Source of the DNA: DATLED01 sp963750255
Lineage (GTDB): Bacteria > Actinomycetota > Acidimicrobiia > Acidimicrobiales > CADCTF01
Length of the DNA: 64,000 nucleotides
Reading direction: 5' to 3'
Assembly (NCBI GenBank): GCA_963750255.1
Contig: CAVVPZ010000008.1
Coordinates: 744,001 to 808,000 of the forward strand
Positions within the stretch are counted from its first letter, which is position 1. Every line of letters begins with the position of its first letter. Positions 8,604 to 17,292 of the stretch are shown here, one piece after another. The notes beneath the pieces are model-generated. The model searched no databases. It was not told the origin of the DNA and saw only the letters and a list, made by a program, of their open reading frames with translations. Position numbers and translations under genes: made by a program.

Positions 8604-10673
8604 GTGCGCGCTCTCCCCCGGTACCTCCTTACGCTCTTCCTCGCCGCGCTCGGGCTGGTGGCGGGCATCGTCTTGTTGTCGCGTCCGGCCCGGGCCATTG
8701 CGACCAGCGGCGAAAGCAACAAGCTCCCCGCCGCGTTGCAGCTCAACGAACTGGCCCAGCGGTCGGTCGTGTATGACCGAAACGGCGGTGTTCTCGCCAT
8801 CCTCCACGTCGACGAGAACCGCTCGCCGGTGACGCTCGACCAGATTCCCCAGCCCGTGATCGATGCCGTGCTCGACGTCGAGGACGACACCTTTTACCAA
8901 CACGGCGGCGTCAACATGAGGTCGATCCTGCGGGCGGCGCTGACCAACGTCGAGGCCGGCTCGGTCCGTCAGGGCGGTTCGACGATCACCCAGCAGTTGG
9001 TAAAGCAGTCGCTCCTCACCCCCGAACGCGACATCGGTCGCAAGGCCAAGGAGGCGGTGCTCTCCGTCCGCCTCGAACAGCAGATGTCCAAAGACCAAAT
9101 CCTCGAGCGCTATCTCAACACCGTCTACCTCGGCAACACCGCCTACGGGCTCCAGGCTGCGGCCGAGACGTACTGGGGGAAGCAGGTCGGCGACCTCACG
9201 GTCGAAGAGGGCGCCCTGCTCGCCGGTCTCATCCGCAACCCGGTCGGGTACGACCCCTTCAAGCGGCCCGAGCTGGCCAAACAACGACGCGACCTCGCGC
9301 TCGACCGCATGGTCGTTCGCCATCACCTCACGCCCGAGGCTGCCGCCCTTCTCAAGCACGTGCCCGTGCCGCAGAAGAAGGAACAGCTCTTCAAGTCGGC
9401 CCAGGACTACTTCGTCGAAGAAGTCGAACAGCGCTTGCTCGATGACCCCCGCCTGGGTGCGACCCAACCCGAGCGTTACAACGCGATCTTCCGTGGGGGG
9501 CTACGCATCGAGACAACCTTCGACCCTCGGCTGCAGGAGATCGCACAGCGCCAGGTCGACGCCAAGATCCCTGACACCAAGGGCCGATTCGAGGCCGCCC
9601 TGATCTCGGTCGAGCCAGCCACGGGAGCGGTTCGAGCCATGGTGGCCGGCAAAGACTACGCGAGCACCCAGTACAACCTCGCCACCGGACGGGGCGGCAG
9701 CGGTCGTCAACCCGGCTCGTCGTTCAAGCCGATCGTGCTCGCCGCCGCCTTCGAAAAGGGCATCGGCCCCAACGACACCATCAACGGCGCCGAGCCCTGT
9801 CCGATCCGCATCAAGGGCGTGCTGCCCAATCCGTACACGCCCGGTAACTACGAGGGCTCGCGGGGCTCGACCGGACCGATCGTGAACGCAACGGCCAAGT
9901 CGCTCAACTGTGCCTTTGTTCGCCTCGGGTTGGCCCTCGACGACGATCCGTTCAAGTCGATGGACGCCGTGGCGACGATGGCCCGGCGGCTCGGCATCGC
10001 CATCCCCGACGACGGCGCCTACGGCCCGTCGATCAGTCTGGGCGCCAAGGAAGTCACCCCCCTCGAGATGGCGTCGGCCTACGCGACGTTCGCCAACGAT
10101 GGCGTCCGCCAGGAGCCGTACTTCGTCGAGCGGGTCTTGGACCGCCGGGGCAAGGAGGTGTTGCGGGGCAAGTCAGACGGCGAGCGGGTGCTCGACCCCA
10201 ACGTCGCCCGCACCGTCACGGCCGTGTTGCGAAAGGTCGTCGAGGGCGGCACGGGCACCCGGGCCCGCCAAAGGGACCGGGCAGTGGCCGGCAAGACGGG
10301 CACTTCGCAGGAGTGGCGCGACGCGTGGTTCGTCGGCTACACGCCCGAGCTGGCCACGGCGGTGTGGATGGGCAATCCCAAGCTGCAGGACTCGATGCGC
10401 AACGTTGGCGGTATCCGGGTCACCGGTGGTTCGTACCCGGCAATGACCTGGGGTGCGTACATGGCCGAGGCATTCAAGGACACACCCGCGACCAAGTTCG
10501 CCGAGCCCGACCTACGCGTCTACGGCAAGGCCGAGGCGGTCAAGTTCTCCAAGCAGTCAGGCGCCGGATCGCCGCCGGTGACCCGGCCGCGGACCGCGAC
10601 GACCGAGGCCCCTTCTCCCGAACCCGGCACGGCCCCCGAGGGGAATCCGACCGCGGCACCGAGCACCCCGTGA
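8604..10673 (+). CDS. Class A penicillin-binding protein (transglycosylase/transpeptidase)
   Basis: A 689-residue bifunctional peptidoglycan synthase. An N-terminal signal anchor (YLLTLFLAALGLVAGIVLL) is followed by the GT51 transglycosylase domain with EDDTFYQHGG (catalytic glutamate near residue 93), RQGGSTITQQLVKQ and RYLNTVYLGNTAYG. The transpeptidase domain has the active-site SSFKP near residue 372, SLN as the SxN motif, and KTGTS near residue 563. A Pro/Thr-rich tail ends the protein. All catalytic motifs are intact, and the length is normal for PBP1-type enzymes. It acts outside the membrane in cell-wall synthesis. It is divergent from the kinase gene. Confidence 0.95.
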   Translation: MRALPRYLLTLFLAALGLVAGIVLLSRPARAIATSGESNKLPAALQLNELAQRSVVYDRNGGVLAILHVDENRSPVTLDQIPQPVIDAVLDVEDDTFYQHGGVNMRSILRAALTNVEAGSVRQGGSTITQQLVKQSLLTPERDIGRKAKEAVLSVRLEQQMSKDQILERYLNTVYLGNTAYGLQAAAETYWGKQVGDLTVEEGALLAGLIRNPVGYDPFKRPELAKQRRDLALDRMVVRHHLTPEAAALLKHVPVPQKKEQLFKSAQDYFVEEVEQRLLDDPRLGATQPERYNAIFRGGLRIETTFDPRLQEIAQRQVDAKIPDTKGRFEAALISVEPATGAVRAMVAGKDYASTQYNLATGRGGSGRQPGSSFKPIVLAAAFEKGIGPNDTINGAEPCPIRIKGVLPNPYTPGNYEGSRGSTGPIVNATAKSLNCAFVRLGLALDDDPFKSMDAVATMARRLGIAIPDDGAYGPSISLGAKEVTPLEMASAYATFANDGVRQEPYFVERVLDRRGKEVLRGKSDGERVLDPNVARTVTAVLRKVVEGGTGTRARQRDRAVAGKTGTSQEWRDAWFVGYTPELATAVWMGNPKLQDSMRNVGGIRVTGGSYPAMTWGAYMAEAFKDTPATKFAEPDLRVYGKAEAVKFSKQSGAGSPPVTRPRTATTEAPSPEPGTAPEGNPTAAPSTP

Positions 10674-10686
10674 CCGAGAGAGCGAC

Positions 10687-11406
10687 ATGACGAGGTTCGA
10701 TCCGCTGCTGGTCGTGCAGGAGCACGACACGACACTCGATCAACTCGCTCACCGTTTGGCCACCCTGGCCCAACGGGCCGAGCGCCGGTCGGCCGAGTCC
10801 GCGGTCAAGACCGCTATCGCCGAACTGGCCACCGCGGTGGCGGCCCGAGATGCCGTCGCTGATCGGGAGGCCGGGCTCGAGCGCGACATCGCCGCCAGCG
10901 AGGATCGCATCTCCCAGATCGACAAGCGCATGTCTTCGGGTGAGATCGCCGCCGCCCGCGATCTGCAGGCCATGGCCACGGAGATCGACCACATCAAGGC
11001 TCGCGTATCGACGCTCGAAGACCAGGCCCTCGAGGCCATGGACGAGCGAGAGCCCCTCGACGAAGCGGTCGCCACTCAGACTGCGGTCCACGATCGACTG
11101 CTGGCCGACGTCGCTCGCCTGGAGGCCGAGATCGCAGAGGCCGAAACGACGCTCGCGGCCGAGATCGCCGCCGAGCAACAGGTGCGGGCCGAAGCTGCGG
11201 CCACGGTGCCGGCCGAGCTGCTGGCGGAGTACGAACGGCTGCGGGCCCGCCTCGGCGGTATCGGCGTCGCCCGCCTCGAGCACGGCACGTGCATGGGCTG
11301 TCGGATGAAGCTGCCGGCCACCGAACTCGACCGAGTCCGGCATGTCGACCCCGACGCCCTCGTCCACTGCGAGCAGTGCGGACGTATCCTCGTCCGTCCC
11401 GACTGA
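10687..11406 (+). CDS. Coiled-coil protein with C4 zinc ribbon
   Basis: A 239-residue protein with a long antiparallel coiled coil (residues about 10-180, rich in A, E, R and heptad leucines), then a C-terminal zinc ribbon with CMGC and CEQC pairs. This matches the widespread bacterial family annotated as C4-type zinc ribbon or CT398-like proteins, whose role is not established. The gene follows the penicillin-binding protein by 13 bases and precedes a membrane-hydrolase gene by two bases, so they likely form one operon. Confidence 0.8.
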   Translation: MTRFDPLLVVQEHDTTLDQLAHRLATLAQRAERRSAESAVKTAIAELATAVAARDAVADREAGLERDIAASEDRISQIDKRMSSGEIAAARDLQAMATEIDHIKARVSTLEDQALEAMDEREPLDEAVATQTAVHDRLLADVARLEAEIAEAETTLAAEIAAEQQVRAEAAATVPAELLAEYERLRARLGGIGVARLEHGTCMGCRMKLPATELDRVRHVDPDALVHCEQCGRILVRPD

Positions 11407-11408
11407 CG

Positions 11409-11915
11409 ATGCTGCTCTGGTTCGCCGGCGCGTCGTTCGTCGTCGTGTGGACGGTCTTCAAGGACCCGGCCATCGACTACCGCCTGGTCATGGCGGGTGC
11501 GATCCTGCCTGACGTCGTCGACGGCGTGTTGGGCGGCGCCCGCCTGCTCCACACCCTCACCTTCAGCGTCTCGCTCCTCGTGGTCGTGATGCTGGCCACG
11601 GGCGGCCGTCGACGACTCCGTCGACGGCTTCTCGCACTGCCGATCGGGACGTTCTGCCATCTGCTGCTGGATGCGACGTGGACTCGCACGGCCACCTTTT
11701 GGTGGCCGTTCTTCGGCACCGACTTCCCGGGGAGCGGGCTGCCGAGCCTGAGCCGGCCGTGGCCGCTACTGGTCCTGCTCGAAGCCGCCGGTGGCGCGGC
11801 GTTGGTGTGGGCGTGGCGCCGGTTCGAACTCGGTGACGTCGGCCGTAGGTCGGCGTTCTTCCGCACGGGACACCTCGACCGCAGCCTGGCCTCGGGCCCG
11901 CTGCCTCACCGATGA
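11409..11915 (+). CDS. Membrane-bound metal-dependent hydrolase-like protein (YdjM/DUF457-like)
   Basis: A 168-residue protein with about four hydrophobic segments. AGAILPDVVDG, HTLTFSVSL and CHLLLDATWT place aspartates and histidines as in the YdjM/DUF457 family of inner-membrane putative metal-dependent hydrolases. The start is the ATG two bases after the zinc-ribbon gene stop. The C-terminus is soluble. The similarity is based on motif layout and is not certain; the function in the family is unclear. Confidence 0.6.
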   Translation: MLLWFAGASFVVVWTVFKDPAIDYRLVMAGAILPDVVDGVLGGARLLHTLTFSVSLLVVVMLATGGRRRLRRRLLALPIGTFCHLLLDATWTRTATFWWPFFGTDFPGSGLPSLSRPWPLLVLLEAAGGAALVWAWRRFELGDVGRRSAFFRTGHLDRSLASGPLPHR

Positions 11916-11925
11916 AGGCGTCATC

Positions 11926-12525
11926 GTGTTGATCCTCGTGCGGCATGGACAGACGGCCGTCAATGCCGGGGGACGGCTTCAAGGCCGGATCGACCAGTCG
12001 TTGACCGAGCTCGGACGACGACAGGCGTCGACGTGTGCCGCCGCCGTCGGAGCGCCGTCCCGCGTCATTGCCAGCCCGCTCCTACGGGCCCAAGAAACGG
12101 CGGCGGCGCTGGCGCCGTCGGGTGTCGAGGTCGAAGTCGATGACCGCTGGGTCGAGCTCGATTACGGCGAGTGGGACGGCGTGCCCTTGGGCGAGGTCCC
12201 GCGGGCGGCGTGGACTCGGTGGCGGAGCGACCCGGCGTTCGCCCCACCCGGTGGCGAGTCGCTCGTCACGTTGACCGCCCGCGTGCAGACGGCGTGCGAA
12301 GAGCTCGCCCTTCAAGCCGCCAGCGAGGACGTGGTGGTCGTGAGTCATGTCTCGCCGATCAAGGCCGCCGTGGCGTGGGCCCTTGGCGTCGGGCCGGAGA
12401 CGTCGTGGCGCATGTTTCTCGGGGTTGCGGCGGTGTGCCGGATCTCCGTCAACGCCAACGGGCCGTCCCTGATCTCGTTCAACGAGACCGCACACACGGC
12501 GCCGTTGATGACCGAGATCGCCTGA
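11926..12525 (+). CDS. Histidine phosphatase superfamily protein (phosphoglycerate-mutase-like)
   Basis: A 199-residue protein with the phosphoacceptor motif LILVRHGQT at the very N-terminus, SPLLRAQETA, the acidic ELDYGEWDG and the second catalytic histidine in VVVSHVSPIK. This is a complete histidine phosphatase of the branch that includes alpha-ribazole phosphatase and broad-specificity phosphatases. The substrate is not readable, as no cobalamin genes are nearby. The GTG at 11926 is chosen because the RHG motif must sit near the N-terminus; a TTG follows immediately. It is the fourth gene of the operon starting with the penicillin-binding protein. Confidence 0.85.
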   Translation: MLILVRHGQTAVNAGGRLQGRIDQSLTELGRRQASTCAAAVGAPSRVIASPLLRAQETAAALAPSGVEVEVDDRWVELDYGEWDGVPLGEVPRAAWTRWRSDPAFAPPGGESLVTLTARVQTACEELALQAASEDVVVVSHVSPIKAAVAWALGVGPETSWRMFLGVAAVCRISVNANGPSLISFNETAHTAPLMTEIA

Positions 12526-12543
12526 TCGGCCGGCCCCCGGCGC

Positions 12544-12549
12544 TAGCGT
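12544..12549 (+). promoter_or_regulatory. Candidate -10 element TAGCGT, leaderless start
   Basis: TAGCGT ends seven bases before the GTG at 12557. This spacing is the reason for preferring 12557 over the GTG at 12548, which would overlap the hexamer. Confidence 0.5.
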
Positions 12550-12556
12550 GCTGGGG

Positions 12557-13894
12557 GTGGCTACCCGCACCACCAACTTCGGGGCAGGGAAGCGTGAGAG
12601 CCACGACGCCACCGCCTTCTACGACCGGTTCTCTCCTCCGGTCCTGAGCAGCGACGCCTCCATCGGCGACGCATCGGCCCTCGAGACCGGTTGTCGTCTC
12701 GGAGATGCCCGCGACCTCGCCGGCATTCCCGACGCCACGGTGGCGCTCGTCATCACGTCACCGCCCTACTTCGCCGGCAAGGCCTACGAGGAAGCACTCG
12801 GCGAGGGTCACATCCCGGGCAGCTACCTCGAATTCCTCACCATGTTGCGCGACTCCTTCGCCGAGTGCCGCCGGGTGCTCGAGCCCGGCGGGCGTATCGC
12901 GGTCAACGTCGCCAACCTGGGCCGCAAGCCGTATCGCAGCCTCGCCGCCGATGTCATCGCCATCCTCCAGGACGACCTCGGCCTGTTGCTGCGGGGCGAA
13001 GTGGTGTGGGCGAAGGCCGAGGGCGCCTCGGGGTCCTGCGCGTGGGGATCGTTCCGGAGTCCGGCAAACCCCGTGCTCCGCGACGTGACCGAGCGCATCA
13101 TCGTGGCCAGCAAGGGCCGCTTCGACCGCGCCGGTCGGGCCGCCCAGCGACAGAAGGCGGGCCGCCCGGCCGTGGCCACGAGCACGAGCGACGAGTTTCT
13201 CGAGGCCACGCTCGACGTGTGGCGATTTCCCCCCGAGAGCGCACGTCGGGTTTCCCACCCGGCCCCCTTCCCCGTCGAGTTGCCCGAGCGCCTGATCCAT
13301 CTCTACACCTACGAGGGCGATGTCGTGCTCGACCCGTTCTGCGGCTCGGGATCGACGCTCGTCGCTGCCGCCTCGACCGGGCGCCGCGGCGTCGGTTTCG
13401 ACACCGACGCCGACTACGTCGCCCTCGCCAACCGTCGGATGGTCGACGAGGCCAAGGTGACGTCGCCGCGGGCCCAGCGCTTCGATCTGGCCCGCAAGGA
13501 GGGCAAGGCCATTGCCGCCGTGGCCGAGTCCGCCTTGGTCGACGCCGGCTTCACGGTCTCGGGTCGCAACGCGCGCGTCAAGGGCACGGGCATGGCCGTC
13601 GATTTGGTGGCCGTCGGCGCCGACGGCCGCACGTGGGACGTCGAGGTGGTCGGCGGCTTCACGGTGACGGCATCGGGGTTGAGCCGAACCGAAGCCGTAT
13701 GGCGAGCGCTCGGTCGTGCCGCCGCCCTCGCCGCCGCCGATCGTGGGCCGCGGATGTTGCTCGCCTCGCATCTGCCTGACGCCGGGACCGACGCCGAGCT
13801 CGCCCTGCGCACTGGCGCTTCGCTGTTCGACGCCATCGTCCCGCTGCTGGGCGACGACACCGCCGCCATCCTGTCGGCCCTCTCCGGGGCTTAG
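12557..13894 (+). CDS. Orphan site-specific DNA methyltransferase with extra C-terminal domain
   Basis: A 445-residue protein. The N-terminal methyltransferase domain has the catalytic motif TSPPYF before the SAM-binding motif DPFCGSGSTLVAA, the order of the beta class (N4-cytosine or N6-adenine). The conserved N-terminal segment FGAGKRESHDATAFYDRF and HPAPFPVELPERLI also fit the family. About 135 further residues follow, with VDLVAVGADGRTWDVEVVGG, a D...DxEV pattern that loosely recalls PD-(D/E)XK nucleases but lacks the lysine. No restriction nuclease gene is adjacent, so a regulatory or protective orphan methylase is likely. Target sequence is unknown. Confidence 0.85.
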   Translation: MATRTTNFGAGKRESHDATAFYDRFSPPVLSSDASIGDASALETGCRLGDARDLAGIPDATVALVITSPPYFAGKAYEEALGEGHIPGSYLEFLTMLRDSFAECRRVLEPGGRIAVNVANLGRKPYRSLAADVIAILQDDLGLLLRGEVVWAKAEGASGSCAWGSFRSPANPVLRDVTERIIVASKGRFDRAGRAAQRQKAGRPAVATSTSDEFLEATLDVWRFPPESARRVSHPAPFPVELPERLIHLYTYEGDVVLDPFCGSGSTLVAAASTGRRGVGFDTDADYVALANRRMVDEAKVTSPRAQRFDLARKEGKAIAAVAESALVDAGFTVSGRNARVKGTGMAVDLVAVGADGRTWDVEVVGGFTVTASGLSRTEAVWRALGRAAALAAADRGPRMLLASHLPDAGTDAELALRTGASLFDAIVPLLGDDTAAILSALSGA

Positions 13895-13907
13895 CGGCCG
13901 GGTCGAT

Positions 13908-15059
13908 TCATCGCTGGCCGAGCGTCGCCGTCAGTCGTTGCTCGGCGTTCCCACGCAGCACGGTGATCTCGATTTTGGCGCCAGGGGCACGATCACCGAC
14001 GAGTCGAGACAGCGCTGCTGCCCCTGACACCGGGCCGCCATCGACGGCCACGATGACGTCACCGGCCTGAAGGCCGGCGGCGGCGGCCGGGGTGCCCGGG
14101 CTGACTTGGACGACGGTGGCGCCTGTGGTGGCATCGGTGTTGTCGGTGGTCGTCACGCCGAGGAAGGCTGTCGGGGTCGCCTTGGCACCCGAGACCAAGC
14201 GGTCGGCCACCGAGCGAGCGTCGTCGACGGGGATGGCGAAGCCGATGTTCTGCGCGTTGTTCTCGACGGCGATGGCGGTGTTGATGCCGATGACCTGACC
14301 GGCTGCGTTCACGAGCGGGCCGCCTGAGTTGCCCGAGTTGATGGCGGCGTCGGTCTGCAGCATCCCGGTGAGGTCGCCGATGCTCCGGTTGAGGGCAGAC
14401 ACGATCCCCCGGGTCACGCTTGGATCGCCGCGCAAGCCGAGGGCATTGCCGATGGCGACCACGTCTTGGCCGACCTTCACATCGGCCGACGAGCCGAGTT
14501 GGGCGACGACGAGTCCATCGGTCGACGCAAGGCGCAGCACGGCGATGTCGCGGGCGGGATCGGTGCCGACGATCGTCGCCGCCCGAGCCTGGCGGTCGGC
14601 GGTGGTCGTCACGGTGACGCGGGTGGCGCCGGCGACGACGTGGGCGTTGGTGAGGACGAGCCCGTCGGCGCTGTACACCACGCCCGACCCCTGGCCCGAG
14701 AAGCCGGGGCCCTGGGAGGCGATGTCGGCGACGGCGCCCTCGACGGCGTTGAGCACGGCCGAGACGTCGAGGGAGGCTGTGGGAGTTGTGGACACGAGCG
14801 GTGCGATCACCGGAGACTTCGACGACGAAACCGGCGGATTGTTGTCGGCCAACCGATAGCCCGAGAAGGTCCCCACTCCAGCGGCGCCGGCGACGAGGGC
14901 CAGGGTGACGGCGAGGCCGGCGCCTCGGGGACCGCTCCGTGACCGGCGCACCTTCGGCGTCGGCTCGGTCGGCGGCGTCTCGCCATCCACCGGCGGCAAC
15001 ACGGGGGCCTCGGTGGGAGGAGAGTCCGGAAGCGCCCAAGTGGTGGTGGCATCGGTCAT
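13908..15059 (-). CDS. HtrA/DegP-like membrane serine protease with PDZ domain (PepD-like)
   Basis: A 383-residue protease. A Pro/Thr-rich cytoplasmic N-terminus is followed by one membrane helix (AGLAVTLALVAGAAGVGTFSG), a trypsin-like domain with the triad in LTNAHVVAG (His), PARDIAVLRL (Asp) and SGNSGGPLV (Ser), and a PDZ domain with GTPAAAAGLQAGDVIVAV. The active site faces outside the membrane. It follows a response regulator and histidine kinase on the same strand, the gene order of mprA-mprB-pepD in Mycobacterium, where the system senses envelope stress. A role in envelope protein quality control is inferred from that. All catalytic residues are present. Confidence 0.92.
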   Translation of the reverse strand: MTDATTTWALPDSPPTEAPVLPPVDGETPPTEPTPKVRRSRSGPRGAGLAVTLALVAGAAGVGTFSGYRLADNNPPVSSSKSPVIAPLVSTTPTASLDVSAVLNAVEGAVADIASQGPGFSGQGSGVVYSADGLVLTNAHVVAGATRVTVTTTADRQARAATIVGTDPARDIAVLRLASTDGLVVAQLGSSADVKVGQDVVAIGNALGLRGDPSVTRGIVSALNRSIGDLTGMLQTDAAINSGNSGGPLVNAAGQVIGINTAIAVENNAQNIGFAIPVDDARSVADRLVSGAKATPTAFLGVTTTDNTDATTGATVVQVSPGTPAAAAGLQAGDVIVAVDGGPVSGAAALSRLVGDRAPGAKIEITVLRGNAEQRLTATLGQR

Positions 15060-15123
15060 GTGTACAGCCAACGACTTGCGTCTGGGACCGGGCTGTGAGG
15101 CCCCTGTGTCGCCCCTCGGAACC

Positions 15124-16548
15124 TCAGGATGGGGGAGTCGGGATGAGCAACGGTAGGTGGACTCGGAATTCGGCACCGCCCATGGCCGACCGCCGCACCC
15201 CGGCGCGTCCCCTGTGGGCGGCAGCGATGGCGGCGACGATGGCAAGTCCGAGCCCTGCGCCGCCTGCGTCGCGGGTCCGTGACGGGTCGGCACGGTAGAA
15301 GCGCTCGAACACCTTGACCTCCTCACCGTCGGGAAGTCCGGCACCAGCGTCGGCGACCACCAGCACGGCCATGCCGTCGTCGACGGTGACCTCGACGGCG
15401 ACGGGCGTGCCGGGCTCGGTGTGAGCCCGAGCATTCGCGAGGAGGTTGTCGGCCACTTGGCGCAGCCGGCCACGGTCGCCGAGCACCTCGATCGAGCCGT
15501 TCACGAGCAGGGCGATGGGCCGATCGGGGTCGACGGCCTGGGCAGCGTCGACCGCCTCGGCCGCCAGGGCCCCCAGGTCGACGGGTTCGCCATCGAGGGG
15601 ACGCCCTTCGTCGAGGCGGGCGAGCAGGAGGAGGTCGTCGACGAGCACCCCCATCCGGGCGGCTTCCCGTTCGATACCGACGAGCACCCGGGCGAGGTCC
15701 CCCGGGCGTCGGTCGGCCCCGCGCTCGAACAACTCGGCGTAGGCGCGGATCGACGACAACGGTGTGCGTAGTTCGTGCGAGGCGTCGGCCACGAACCGGC
15801 GCAGCCGCTCTTCCGACCGCGCCCGAGCCGAAAACGCTCGCTCGATCTGGCCGAGCATGGCGTTGAGGGCCGACCCGAGACGACCGACCTCGGTGGAGTC
15901 GTCCTCACGCGTCACCCGCTGGGAGAGGTCGCCGGCGGCGATTGCGGCGGCGGTCTCGGCGATGTCGTCGAGCGGTCGCAGTCCGAAGTCGACGAGGATG
16001 CGAGCGAGGGCAACGCCGAGCACGAGGGCGAGGCCGGTGACGACAGCCTCGACGGCGAGCAGTCGTCGGAGCGTCGAGTCGAGATCGTCGAGTGGGAGAG
16101 CGAGCACGAGGCTGGCGCCGTCGGTCGCCACCCGCCATGTCCCGACGCGGAATCGCGGTCCGTCGTCGACGGCGGCCGGCACAGTGCGGTAGATGCCGAG
16201 GTCGGACTCACGGGCCAACGCCTGTTCGTCGGGCACATCGAGTTCCGATGGCAGTGGCGGCGTCACCGGCTCCTGATCCGGCCGCCGGAGCGCTTCGCTC
16301 TGCAGTACCTGTCCGTCGGCCGAGCGCACCTCGAGGTAGAGCCCGGGCGCCAGAACGGCAAGGTCGTCGGCCCGAACGGCCCGCCCGCCCAGCGCCCGCA
16401 CCACCGGACGGTGGGCGGCATCGAGTTGCTGGTCGACCCGTTCGACGAGGAACGACCGAAGCGACACGTAGGTGACGGTGGCCACCGTCACGACGACAAT
16501 GGCCGTCACCGCGATGAGGGCGGCCATGAGTCGGGCCCGGAGCGACAC
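15124..16548 (-). CDS. Sensor histidine kinase (MprB-like)
   Basis: A 474-residue two-component kinase. It has two membrane helices (ALIAVTAIVVVTVATVTYVS near the N-terminus and AVVTGLALVLGVALARILV near residue 180) enclosing an extracytoplasmic sensor. These are followed by a HAMP domain, the H-box DASHELRTPLSSIRAY, the N-box LLANARAHTE and the G-box GGAGLGLAIVAAI. The start is the GTG five bases after the response-regulator stop. The TGA lies 64 bases before the protease start on the same strand, so all three genes may be cotranscribed. The signal is probably envelope stress by analogy to MprB. Confidence 0.9.
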   Translation of the reverse strand: MSLRARLMAALIAVTAIVVVTVATVTYVSLRSFLVERVDQQLDAAHRPVVRALGGRAVRADDLAVLAPGLYLEVRSADGQVLQSEALRRPDQEPVTPPLPSELDVPDEQALARESDLGIYRTVPAAVDDGPRFRVGTWRVATDGASLVLALPLDDLDSTLRRLLAVEAVVTGLALVLGVALARILVDFGLRPLDDIAETAAAIAAGDLSQRVTREDDSTEVGRLGSALNAMLGQIERAFSARARSEERLRRFVADASHELRTPLSSIRAYAELFERGADRRPGDLARVLVGIEREAARMGVLVDDLLLLARLDEGRPLDGEPVDLGALAAEAVDAAQAVDPDRPIALLVNGSIEVLGDRGRLRQVADNLLANARAHTEPGTPVAVEVTVDDGMAVLVVADAGAGLPDGEEVKVFERFYRADPSRTRDAGGAGLGLAIVAAIAAAHRGRAGVRRSAMGGAEFRVHLPLLIPTPPS

Positions 16549-16553
16549 GGCGG

Positions 16554-17252
16554 TCAGTCCGGGGCCAGGCGGAGGCTGTATCCGACGAGTCGCACGGTCT
16601 GGATGATTGGGGGCCCGAGGCGGTCGAGCTTCTTGCGGAGGTAGCTGACGTAGGTCTCGACGACATTGGCGTCGCCGTCGAAGTCGTATTGCCAGACGTG
16701 GTCGAGGATCTGGGCCTTGGACAAGACCCGACGCGGATTGATCATGAAGTACCGCAGGAGGTTGAATTCCGTCGCCGTCAGGTGCACGGGCGAGCCGCCC
16801 CTCCATACCTCTCGGCTCTCTTCGTCCATCACGAGATCTTCGACTCGGAGAAGACCATCGCCGGCGCTCGGGCCAGACGTACGCCGGAGCACGGCCTGTA
16901 CCCGGGCGACGACCTCAGCCAGGCTGAACGGCTTGGTCACGTAGTCGTCGCCCCCGACCGTCAACCCGCCGACCTTGTCCTCGGTCGCGTCGCGGGCGGT
17001 GAGGAAGAGGACGGGGATCCGCTGACCGTCGGCCCGTAGGCGGCGCGTCACCTCCAAACCGTCGAGGTCGGGCAGCATGATGTCGAGCACGATCAGGTCG
17101 GGCCGAAACTCGGTGGCCGTGCTCAGAGCGCCACGTCCAGTCGACTCAGACCGCACCTCGAAGCCCTCGTAGCGCAGGGCAGTGCCCACGGCGTCGGTGA
17201 TACTCGGCTCGTCGTCGACGACGAGGATCCGGGTGGTGCGGTCGCCGCTCAT
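16554..17252 (-). CDS. OmpR-family response regulator (MprA-like)
   Basis: A 232-residue regulator. The receiver domain has the acidic pair in ILVVDDEPS, phosphoacceptor aspartate in DLIVLDIMLPDLDG, threonine in FLTARD and lysine in YVTKPF. The C-terminal OmpR winged helix includes LTATEFNLLRYFM and VVETYVSYLRKKLDR. It is the first gene of the regulator-kinase-protease group. The ATG at 17250-17252 gives the expected N-terminus. The DNA target is unknown. Confidence 0.93.
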   Translation of the reverse strand: MSGDRTTRILVVDDEPSITDAVGTALRYEGFEVRSESTGRGALSTATEFRPDLIVLDIMLPDLDGLEVTRRLRADGQRIPVLFLTARDATEDKVGGLTVGGDDYVTKPFSLAEVVARVQAVLRRTSGPSAGDGLLRVEDLVMDEESREVWRGGSPVHLTATEFNLLRYFMINPRRVLSKAQILDHVWQYDFDGDANVVETYVSYLRKKLDRLGPPIIQTVRLVGYSLRLAPD

Positions 17253-17292
17253 CGCACCATCGTCGCACTGCGTGCCCGGTGGGGTGGGCGCG

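Noticed and set aside
7620..9467. A 615-codon minus-strand frame opposite the penicillin-binding protein.
   Set aside because: Antisense shadow; the plus-strand frame holds all penicillin-binding motifs.
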